From JBDKTH01 sp964558295 (lineage in GTDB: Bacteria > Planctomycetota > Planctomycetia > Pirellulales > Thermoguttaceae), in contig CAZLDQ010000078.1 in NCBI GenBank assembly GCA_964558295.1, positions 1 through 23,864 of the forward strand: DNA of 23,864 nucleotides. Reading direction: 5' to 3'. The position numbers were made by a program, and so were the translations under genes. This document shows positions 1 through 7,250 of the stretch, piece after piece. The notes beneath the pieces are model-generated. The model searched no databases and was not told the origin of the DNA. It worked only from the letters and a program-made list of their open reading frames with translations. How positions within the stretch are numbered: position 1 is the first letter of the stretch; each line of letters opens with the position of its first letter.

Positions 1-40
1 GGGCCACAGAAAAATTTAGCGGCAGCCCCGGGGCCACAAG

Positions 41-718
41 ATGGGCGGCCAGATGTTGGCCAGTCAGCAGCAACGCCTCATCGCCTCGCTCGTTCGGCCG
101 GGCGTCAAAGCCGAACCACTTTCCTTGACGCTCGGAACCGATAGTTTCACAGCGAGCATCGTTCCTAGCCAAGCAGGCTACTACTTGATCGGTGCTGAGA
201 CTCAAGCCGGAATTCTTGACCGTGAATTCCACGGCATTCCCGCGAAAACACGACTCGTCATGTCGGGCAAAGCCTTCCTGCATGTGCCGGGAAGCGAAGC
301 GGGGCTCCAAACGCCGATCGGGATGGATCTGGAATTAATTCCGGTCGGCGATCCGAAGAACTGGCGCCCAGGAGGCATAGCTACGGTTCGCGTCTTGTTC
401 AAAGGAAAGCCTGTCGGTGGGCGAACCGTCGAGGTCTCCCTTAACACGATTGGCAACAAACCGCTTCCGGAAGATCCGCGAATCGAGGGGCTTGCTTGGA
501 GCGTGTCCGACAATGCCGACCAGCGCACTGGCGAAGTCAGCTTTCCCTTGATCGTCGCCGGCCAGCATGTGTTCCAGATCCGCTACATGGATGAAACCCC
601 GGGAAAGTACGAAGGGGACGTGGAAATGGCCACCAAGTTCAGCCATTTGCGCAAGGGGGATACCTATGAGCGGACCCAATATATGGCCACGCTGACCGTC
701 CAGGTGGCAACCGAGTAG
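41..718 (+). CDS. DUF4198-like protein, N-terminally truncated
   Basis: This 225-residue frame resembles the C-terminal two thirds of DUF4198-type exported proteins. These beta-sandwich proteins are often linked to metal uptake or carbohydrate binding, and their exact role is unknown. It shows a strand reading YYLIGAE, then GLQTPIGMDLELIPVGDP, then a repeat-like segment VRVLFKGKPVGGRTVEV, and later GQHVFQIRY. Family members normally start with a secretion signal and a conserved His-Asp region; both are missing. An in-frame TAG at 17-19 lies just upstream of the first ATG, and that ATG has no Shine-Dalgarno sequence. The N-terminus is therefore either in another frame upstream of the window or lost. 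The downstream gene is 277 bases away, so no operon link is evident. The family call is moderate and the start is unreliable. Confidence 0.5.
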   Translation: MGGQMLASQQQRLIASLVRPGVKAEPLSLTLGTDSFTASIVPSQAGYYLIGAETQAGILDREFHGIPAKTRLVMSGKAFLHVPGSEAGLQTPIGMDLELIPVGDPKNWRPGGIATVRVLFKGKPVGGRTVEVSLNTIGNKPLPEDPRIEGLAWSVSDNADQRTGEVSFPLIVAGQHVFQIRYMDETPGKYEGDVEMATKFSHLRKGDTYERTQYMATLTVQVATE

Positions 719-763
719 AGATTTCTCGCGGCAACGCGACAATGACGCCCCAGACACGACGCA

Positions 764-795
764 CGAGCTCCAGCTGACTCGATCGGCTGGGGCTC
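764..795 (+). terminator. possible hairpin terminator after the DUF4198-like gene
   Basis: An 11-base-pair stem (764-774 with 785-795, one G-U pair) encloses a 10-base loop about 45 bases after the stop codon. No convincing T-run follows, so it may be a weak or factor-dependent terminator. Nothing else gene-like is seen between 719 and 995. Confidence 0.3.
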
Positions 796-995
796 GTTGC
801 GGTTTGTGGCAGCTAACCGGACAACCTTGGAACGGATCGATACGGCCATTTTCCCGCATCTGCCGTGTCCAGACCGAAGTGCTTGAACTGGCGCTCGCCG
901 TCAATTAGAATCAGAAGCCATTGTCCTGCCGGTTCGTCGACGTTTGTTCGGCCCCCCGATTTCCCCGCCTCTTGACACAAACGAAAGGGATCCTC

Positions 996-2558
996 ATGCG
1001 TTGTCAGCGGTTCTTGCAGATTCTGATGAGTTGCCTTTTGGTCGCAGGATGGGCCACCTTCACTCCCGCGGCGGTCCGACTGCCGGCGGCCATTGGAGAC
1101 AACATGGTTCTCCAACAAGGGCAGCCCGTGCCGATTTGGGGGTGGGCCGATGCCGGGGAAAAGGTCACTGTAAGCCTTCTTGGACAAACCAAGTCGGCCC
1201 TACCCGATGCCGGCGGCAAGTGGATCGTTCGCCTCGATCCCCTCCAGGCCGGCGGTCCCCACACGATGACCGTGGCCGGTACGAACTCCATCACACTCAA
1301 GAATATTCTCGTCGGCGAAGTCTGGCTCTGCTCGGGCCAGTCGAACATGCAGATGACCGTCAACAACTCCAACAACGCCCAGGAAGAAATCGCTGCGGCC
1401 AACTATCCGCAAATCCGTCTGCTGAGCGTGCCTTGCAAAGGAACGCAAGAACCTCAGCAAGACTTCAATGGGCAGTGGACCGAGTGCAGCCCCAAGACAG
1501 TCGGAAGCTTTTCCGCTGCGGCCTATTTCTTCGGTCGCAAGCTGCACCAGGACCTAAAAGTCCCGATTGGTCTGATCCATTGTTCCTGGGGCGGCTCGTC
1601 TTGCGAAGCGTGGGTCAAGCGGTCCGTGCTTGAAGCCGACGCGCAATACAAGCCGTTGCTCGATAGCTGGGACGAACGTGTACAGAACTACGATCCGCAA
1701 AAGGCCCAAGAAGCTTGGCAGAAGCAGTTGGACGCCTGGAAGAAACAGGCTTCTGCTGCCAAGGCCGCGGGCAAAGAAGCGCCGAAGCCTCCCCACAAGC
1801 CCATCGATCCCTGCACCGGCCAGCATCGTCCGGCCAACTGCTACAATGGCATGTTGCTCCCCCTGATCCCCTACGGCATCCGCGGCGCAATTTGGTATCA
1901 GGGCGAAACGAATGCCGGACGAGCCTACCAGTATCGGCACCTCTTCCCGCTGATGATTCGCCAGTGGCGAGCTGATTGGGCCCAGGGTGACTTCCCCTTC
2001 TACTTTGTCCAGTTGGCCAACTTTATGGCAGTCAAGCCACAGCCGGTTGACAGTGCCTGGGCCGAATTGCGCGAGGCCCAGACCATGACCCTTAGCACCC
2101 CCAATACCGGCATGGCCGTGATTATCGACATCGGCGAAGCCAATGATATTCATCCCAAGAACAAGCAGGATGTGGGCAAGCGTCTAGCGCTTTGGGCGCT
2201 GGCCAAGACCTACGGTAAGAAGCTGGTCTATTCTGGCCCCCTCTTCAAGTCGATGGAGAAAAAAGACAACCAGATCGTGATCCACTTCGATCACGTGGGC
2301 TCTGGGCTGGTCGCCAAAGACGGCCAGCCGCTCAAGGGCTTTGCCATTGCCGCAGCCGACAGAAAATTCGTATGGGCCGAGGCTCGCATCGTCGGGGACA
2401 CCATCGTTGTGAGCAGCCCTTCGGTCCCTGATCCCGTGGCCGTACGCTATGCCTGGGCTGACAATCCCGTATGCAACCTCTACAACCAGGAAGGTCTGCC
2501 TGCCAACCCCTTCCGCACGGATGACTGGCCCGGCATCACTGCGAAGAACGTGAAGTAA
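996..2558 (+). CDS. secreted sialate O-acetylesterase (DUF303/SASA, SGNH-type)
   Basis: This predicted secreted esterase of 520 residues would remove O-acetyl groups from sialic acids or other acetylated glycans. The start at 996 is chosen because AAAGGGA lies five bases upstream and the protein then opens with a good Sec signal peptide (MRCQRFLQILMSCLLVAGWA, cleavage near TPA/AVR). The longer frame from 921 lacks these. The SGNH nucleophile block LCSGQSNM puts Ser at residue 116, a second block GAIWYQGETNA lies near 297-307, and the catalytic Asp/His pair is in NDIHP (D384, H386). A Lys/Gln/Ala-rich, probably helical insert lies near 225-275. An N-terminal beta domain (residues 28-105) carries the usual DNMVLQQ and PVPIWGWA strands. 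Length and layout are typical of the family. The natural substrate is unknown, and xylan or pectin acetyl groups are alternatives. Confidence 0.93.
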   Translation: MRCQRFLQILMSCLLVAGWATFTPAAVRLPAAIGDNMVLQQGQPVPIWGWADAGEKVTVSLLGQTKSALPDAGGKWIVRLDPLQAGGPHTMTVAGTNSITLKNILVGEVWLCSGQSNMQMTVNNSNNAQEEIAAANYPQIRLLSVPCKGTQEPQQDFNGQWTECSPKTVGSFSAAAYFFGRKLHQDLKVPIGLIHCSWGGSSCEAWVKRSVLEADAQYKPLLDSWDERVQNYDPQKAQEAWQKQLDAWKKQASAAKAAGKEAPKPPHKPIDPCTGQHRPANCYNGMLLPLIPYGIRGAIWYQGETNAGRAYQYRHLFPLMIRQWRADWAQGDFPFYFVQLANFMAVKPQPVDSAWAELREAQTMTLSTPNTGMAVIIDIGEANDIHPKNKQDVGKRLALWALAKTYGKKLVYSGPLFKSMEKKDNQIVIHFDHVGSGLVAKDGQPLKGFAIAAADRKFVWAEARIVGDTIVVSSPSVPDPVAVRYAWADNPVCNLYNQEGLPANPFRTDDWPGITAKNVK

Positions 2559-2575
2559 CTTCCGCTGTCCTCCTC

Positions 2576-2646
2576 GCGAAAAGGGAATTCGCCGCTAGGG
2601 TCTGTGGAGGCTCTGGTCGCTGGCGGATTCCCTTTTCGCTTTTCTT
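2576..2646 (+). terminator. intrinsic terminator of the esterase gene
   Basis: An 18-base-pair stem pairs 2576-2593 with 2622-2639, with a single G-U wobble. The loop is 28 bases and is followed directly by TTTTCTT. The stem base is A-rich on the left and T-rich on the right, so it could also terminate in the other direction. It starts 17 bases after the esterase stop. Confidence 0.8.
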
Positions 2647-2942
2647 GTCCGGGTTTAGCCTTTGATAGCTTCTCAGATTGCCAACCTTGTAGTCAGCACG
2701 CTCCGCGTGATGCTTTTCCTCAGAGCAGATCGCGAGGAGAACCATGCTGATAATTCGATCGGCAACAAATGCCGGAATACTGCGAAATCCGCCCCAGTGA
2801 AGCAGCCATCAACCCCATACGACGATTTGTCTATCCAACCAAAAACGGCATGGGGGGACAACCATTTTGCTCATCGACATGTTTTCCTCTTAGACTAATA
2901 TCAGGGTATTGAGGCAATGCAACGCCAGCGAGAGACTCTCCT
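2647..2942. other. intergenic region without a supported gene
   Basis: About 300 bases lie between the esterase terminator and the GH106-like gene. The short open frames here show no family motif or ribosome-binding site. A TAATAT at 2896-2901 could be part of a -10 element for the next gene, but no -35 element at proper spacing was found. Confidence 0.4.
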
Positions 2943-5051
2943 ATGTCACACACCGAACCGCGAAACGAAAGGGCGATTGCCCGTCTGGACCGTCGAGATT
3001 TCCTGGGAACCTGTGCGGCCGGAATGGCCGCCACGGTCGTTGCGCCCACAGTGGGCTTGGCTGCCGCAACTCCCTCGAATAAGCCCGCCCCCACAGCCCC
3101 GTTGGCCTTCTGGGCCCTGACCGGATCGTTGAAATCCGAGGATGTCTGCCGCCAGCTCGACGCTTTCGCTCAGGCTGGATGGGGTGTCGTCCTCTATCCT
3201 CGTTGGGGGTTGGACATTGAGTACCTGAGCGATGCGTGGTTCGAACGGATGCGATTCATCGTCCAAGAATCCGCCGCCCGGAAAATCGAGGTCTGGCTTT
3301 ATGATGAGTTCTGCTGGCCCAGTGGGCATGCCAAAGGCCTGGTAACCAAAGACCACGGGGGACTTGCCGCGCAGTTGCTCTACGTCGAGCGCGACGGACG
3401 CAGTCACATCGAGCGGGTGCCGGACTCGGCCAACCTTCTGACGCGCGAGGCCACCGACCGCTTTTTGGCCTTAACCCACGATCGCTATGCGGCTGCCGTG
3501 GGCGAATATTTCGGCACGACGATTCGCGCAATCTTCACCGACGAGCCGTCCCTGGCGTTGCAGCATAAGCCTCGCCAACCTGGCGAGACCTCCTGGCGGC
3601 TCACCTGGTCCGACACACTCGATCGAGCGCTTGGAGGCGATTTCCGTGATCGGCTCGCCAAAGCGGGCTCCAACGTCGCCAAGTCCCCCTTGTGGCGTGA
3701 CTACTGGGCCGCGTATACGCAAGTCTTCCAGGAAGCCTGGACCGCGCCGATCGCACGCTGGTGCGAGTCGCACAAGATCGCGCTCTCCGGGCATTTGCTA
3801 GGCGAGAACGACTTCGGTTCCCATGTAGCCAACTACGGCAGTCTTCGCCGCCAGCTTGCCATGTTCCAAACCCCAGGAATCGACGAAATCTCCACCCGGA
3901 CCGACGTCGACCAATGCGAGGCCCTCACGCTCGCAACAATCGCGGAATTTCCGGGCCGGGAGCGGATGGTGGAAGTCTTCGCGTTAGGCCCGGCCAATAT
4001 GAGCATGGAAACGATGCGGAAGATGGTCGACCTCTGCGCGTCGTGCGGTGTCGATCGCTACGTGATAGCGATTTGCCCCCATGACTTCAGCGGCAATCTG
4101 AAGAACCGCGGTTGGTTCGCTTGCTATGGTCCGCAGCAGCCCTGGTTCCGCGACTATGCCAAGGTGTTTGCCGAATATCTGGCCGAGGCGGCCGAGCGTG
4201 CTCGCCAAGCCAAGCCACTGGGCGTGCCGTGGCCCAGTGAAGAGGCACTGTGGAGCGTCGCCGGGCCCAACCCACGCCAATCGGCAGCACTCGGACAGAT
4301 CACGGGCAAGTTTGTCGCGGCCGCACGCGAGGTGATCCGCGCACGTCAGCTACCGCCCCGCACTGTGATGCAGGCCGCTCGAAAGAGACTGGACACCACC
4401 TGGACGTTCGAACTCGACGGTTTGAACTCCTTGCGTCTCGATGGTCCCGCCCTTTCGATCGTGGACCTGCCGGCCGTGGCGGAGCTGTCAATCCAGCATG
4501 TCCTGATTCAAAGCCTGAAGATCAATGGCACGGCGGTAGACCTTGCCGCCGCGCGTCCCGATCACCAGTTCGACCTGAGTTACTGCCGGATGCCGGTGGC
4601 GAACCTGCTGCGCGTGGGAGAGAACACGATTGAAGTGGTTTCCAGCGAACCGACGCCGCTCCGCTTCCTACCGGCGCTGGTCCTTTGGGGTGATTTCGCG
4701 GTCGATTCAACAGGACTTTTGATTGCCCCACCCAAGACGATTCGGCTGGGTGATTGGCGCTTGCAGGGCTATCCCTCGCTGAGTGGGACCGGGTCTTACC
4801 GAGCGACAGTCGACTTCGCACATGTGCCGACCCGGCTTGGCGTCGATTCGGCGGGCTACCCCGTGAAGGTGACCATCAACGGACGCATCTGTGGCATGTG
4901 TCCGTGGGCCCCCTTTGAGTTCGATCTACGCGGCGCAGCTCATGCGGGACGCAACGAGATCCTCGTTGCCGTTACGAGCACGCTGGGCCATCTGTTCGTA
5001 CCCTCGAAATCGCCGGCTGTGGGCCTGTTGGATATTTGGGTAGACGGGTAA
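2943..5051 (+). CDS. Tat-exported GH106-like glycoside hydrolase
   Basis: This 702-residue protein is probably an exported hydrolase related to the GH106 alpha-L-rhamnosidase group. It opens with a twin-arginine signal (DRRDFLG, R17-R18, then AAGMAATVVAPTVGLAAA), so it should be exported folded. A (beta/alpha)-barrel-like region follows. It has the acidic motif LYDEFCWPSGHAKG (D121, E122), a second acidic pair IFTDEPS (D200, E201), and SGHLLGEN (H284, E288), placed as expected for active-site residues of this group. The C-terminal part (about 470-700) reads as jelly-roll sugar-binding strands, for example GDWRLQGYPSLSGTGSY and VTINGR. The esterase upstream ends in a strong terminator, so this gene is probably transcribed separately. 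The barrel relationship is fairly clear. The substrate is not, and an uncharacterised hydrolase family with the same fold is equally possible. Confidence 0.7.
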   Translation: MSHTEPRNERAIARLDRRDFLGTCAAGMAATVVAPTVGLAAATPSNKPAPTAPLAFWALTGSLKSEDVCRQLDAFAQAGWGVVLYPRWGLDIEYLSDAWFERMRFIVQESAARKIEVWLYDEFCWPSGHAKGLVTKDHGGLAAQLLYVERDGRSHIERVPDSANLLTREATDRFLALTHDRYAAAVGEYFGTTIRAIFTDEPSLALQHKPRQPGETSWRLTWSDTLDRALGGDFRDRLAKAGSNVAKSPLWRDYWAAYTQVFQEAWTAPIARWCESHKIALSGHLLGENDFGSHVANYGSLRRQLAMFQTPGIDEISTRTDVDQCEALTLATIAEFPGRERMVEVFALGPANMSMETMRKMVDLCASCGVDRYVIAICPHDFSGNLKNRGWFACYGPQQPWFRDYAKVFAEYLAEAAERARQAKPLGVPWPSEEALWSVAGPNPRQSAALGQITGKFVAAAREVIRARQLPPRTVMQAARKRLDTTWTFELDGLNSLRLDGPALSIVDLPAVAELSIQHVLIQSLKINGTAVDLAAARPDHQFDLSYCRMPVANLLRVGENTIEVVSSEPTPLRFLPALVLWGDFAVDSTGLLIAPPKTIRLGDWRLQGYPSLSGTGSYRATVDFAHVPTRLGVDSAGYPVKVTINGRICGMCPWAPFEFDLRGAAHAGRNEILVAVTSTLGHLFVPSKSPAVGLLDIWVDG

Positions 5052-5310
5052 GGAGGGTTGCTGCGATGACGAGCGAAGTTGCGTGTATACAGCCGGATTA
5101 AACGCCAGTTGGGTTCACCCCTGTTTCCAACGCGATCGTTTCACGTTGCCCTACGAGTTGGTGCGGGCCGGGTTTGCCAGGCCCGACAAGGACCGTCCGA
5201 CGGACTGGCGTGACGGAGCGTCTGGTGAATTAGCACAAGTGGGCCGGAGGAGAAACGAGAGAAATTCGGCTATTCATTGTACGTTCACATTTCTGGAAAG
5301 GGGTCTAGTC

Positions 5311-5945
5311 ATGTGGTCGCTTCATCGTCGCGCGTTTACCTTGGTCGAGTTGTTGGTAGTCATCGCCATCATCGGAATTCTCATTGCCCTGCTCCTGCCA
5401 GCGGTTCAATCTGCTCGCGAGGCCGCACGGCGTTCGCAGTGCTCGAACCATCTGAAGCAAATTGGGCTGGCACTTCACAACTACGAATCGGCTTATGGAA
5501 GCTTCCCGTTTCGCATGGGTGGCACCGGCACGGGAACCTCGGATCTTACCAATACGAATGCCGGCCAGATCTCCGGATGGGTGCCCTTGTTGCCATTCAT
5601 GGAACAAGCACCGCTCTACGAACAGATTAAGGCGGGCGCCGGTTACAAGCCATACGGGCCCTACGGGGGAATCTATGGGTTCGCCCCTTGGTGTGCAACG
5701 ATCCCCGGACTCCTCTGCCCCAGCGATCCACGAAGCTCGATAAAGAAGACCGGAACGCCGACTGATATCGATTTCTGCGGTCGCTCCAAGGCGTCAACGG
5801 CATCAATACCAGCCCGCAGCTCTGCATGGACAAACGGCGCTCCGACGACCAGTACGTCACCACGGGGTCGGTCTATAACCGGACCGGACGACGGTGGGCC
5901 GAAGGGACGGCCGTTTATGCCGGGTTTACAGCCGTCAAGGTCCGT
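5311..5945 (+). pseudogene. DUF1559 prepilin-type protein, broken and chimeric
   Basis: The start at 5311 has a strong site (GGAAAGGGG at 5295-5303). The product opens with a type IV pilin-like processing signal and helix, RRAFTLVELLVVIAIIGIL, then LLLPAVQSAREAARR and LKQIGLALHNYES, all hallmarks of the planctomycete DUF1559 family. The family reading holds to about GLLCPSDP (near 5725). It then shifts frame between about 5775 and 5800; the other frame gives GINTSPQLCMDKRRSDDQY and then RRWAEGTAVYAGFT. That last stretch normally lies far downstream and leads into TVLPPN, so a middle segment is missing. The normal tail with the H-X9-DG motif is absent. At about 5930-5945 the reading turns into an enolase-superfamily protein. 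Function is probably lost. Confidence 0.85.
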
Positions 5946-6439
5946 GGCGGGTAGCCCGACCCAGCCCGCGATGATTATGTCATGGCCGTGGCCCGCAAAG
6001 CCGTGGGCGATTCCATCGACGTGACTATCGACGCCGGCCAGGGCTACGCACCTCGTCCTTGGACGATGAAGAAAGCCCTGGAAGCCGTTGGGCGTTGGCC
6101 CCGTACCGCCCGATGTGGCTCGAAGAGCCGGTGTGCACCGACGACGTGGCTGACTACGCGGAGATTTGTCGGGCGGCCCGATTCCCCATCGCCGGAGGCG
6201 AGAACCTCACCGGCATGGTTGAATCCCGAATGCTCATCGACCGCCAAGCCCTGGATGTGATCCAGGCCGACATCACCCATGCCGGCGGAATCGGCGAGAC
6301 CCGGCGGATTGTCGATTATGCTCACGCTCACGCAATCCCCTGGGCCCCGCATGTGTTCCGTAGCGGCATCGGTTTCGTGGTCCATCTTCACCTTTGTACG
6401 GTCCAACCGAATACACGGGTCTTCGAATACAGCGGGTAG
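5925..6439 (+). pseudogene. C-terminal half of an enolase-superfamily sugar-acid dehydratase
   Basis: The conceptual product is the barrel half of a mandelate racemase/muconate lactonizing-type enzyme, probably a sugar-acid dehydratase or cycloisomerase. Visible blocks are FTAVKVR, then DPARDDYVMAVARKAVGD, then VTIDAGQGYAPRPWTMKKAL, all in the frame of 5982. After a frameshift near 6085-6100 come PYRPMWLEEPV, PIAGGENL, VIQADITHAGG and HVFRSGIGF in the frame of 6059. The metal-ligand positions (DAGQ, WLEEP, GGEN) are recognisable, although family members usually have Asn in DAN where Gly stands here. A TAG at 5952-5954 interrupts the first part. The N-terminal capping domain is absent. After VFEYSG the expected tail is missing; another frame (6445-6561) reads on into the next gene but shows no family match. 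Confidence 0.8.
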
Positions 6440-6560
6440 GCGACGTGATCGATCGCCCATTACTCCGTGATCCTTCCTCCCAACCCGAACGCGGATTCTT
6501 TGACTACCTGCGCCGCCAGTATGAGCGGCTTTACCCTGATTTGGAGACAAAGGAGAGGTG

Positions 6561-7250
6561 ATGGTCCGTACCGGACACAAGACGTGCTTGATTACCGGAG
6601 CCAGCCGGGGAATCGGGCTGGGGGTTGCGCGCCGGCTCGATCGTGCCGGTTACTGCCTGGCCCTGGCGGCACAAAGCAAGGAGAGGTGGCAAAAGCTGTG
6701 TCGGGAACTGGACACGTTTTCGGGTAAGGATCATGTGCCGATCCAGTGCGACGTGTCCGACGAGCGGCAGATCGAGGCGATGTTTGCTGAAGTCGATCGC
6801 ACTTTGGGCCCCTTGAACGCCCTCGTGGCCAACTCCGGCAGGAACCATCGATGAATATCCGGGCGGCTGACTGGGATCATCTCTTCGCCATCAACGTGCG
6901 CGGCATGATGCTCTGCTGCCGCGAAGCTGCACGGCGCATGAACGGCCGCGGAAGGAGCATCGTCATCACCGGCTCGATCTCCGGCGAACGTCCCATCCCT
7001 GAGCGTGCCTATCGTTGTGCGGCCAAAGCGGCCGTACACAACTACGCCCAGTCGGTAGCGTTGCAATGGCTCCCCCCTGAAAATCCGTGTGAATGTGATC
7101 GCCGCCGGACCAATCGACACCGACTTCCTCAACGGCGGCCGCATTGGGACCTGAATATTTCTCGCCCGAAGACCTTCAGGTGGCACGCTACCGAAGCCCC
7201 TTATCGATTGGTGACACGCGGCAGCGCCCGCCGGACGATGTAAAGAACAG
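6561..7250 (+). pseudogene. short-chain dehydrogenase/reductase with multiple frameshifts
   Basis: The ATG at 6561 follows AAGGAGAGG closely. The product starts as a classical SDR: CLITGASRGIGLGVARRL (NAD(P)-binding TGxxxGxG) and CDVSDERQIEAMF, then LVANSG near 6835. The frame then changes twice (TIDEYPG in one frame, ADWDHLFAINVRGMM in the next). It continues through SIVITGSISGE and the region of the usual YxxxK (here YRCAAKAA). It shifts again at a C6 run (7072-7077), giving KIRVNVIAAGPIDTDF, and once more near 7140, giving EYFSPEDLQVARYRSPL. The family tail after PPDDV runs into the end of the convergent heparinase-like gene. An SDR next to a sugar-acid dehydratase fits a sugar-acid catabolic operon. 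As written the gene cannot make a full protein. Confidence 0.85.

Noticed and set aside
335..904. 189-residue minus-strand open frame overlapping the DUF4198-like gene
   Set aside because: The plus-strand frame shows coherent beta-strand family sequence, while this one is low in hydrophobic periodicity and matches nothing recognisable.
5160..5230. CGGGCC/GGCCCG stem and GTCCGACGGAC palindrome upstream of the DUF1559 gene as a riboswitch or operator
   Set aside because: The stems are short, the region is GC-rich, and no known riboswitch core or operator pattern is recognisable.
6445..6561. Short frame VIDRPLLRDPSSQPERGFF... ending at the SDR start
   Set aside because: It has a plausible GTG start but no ribosome-binding site or recognisable family. 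It may be the frame-shifted end of the dehydratase, so it was not listed as a gene.
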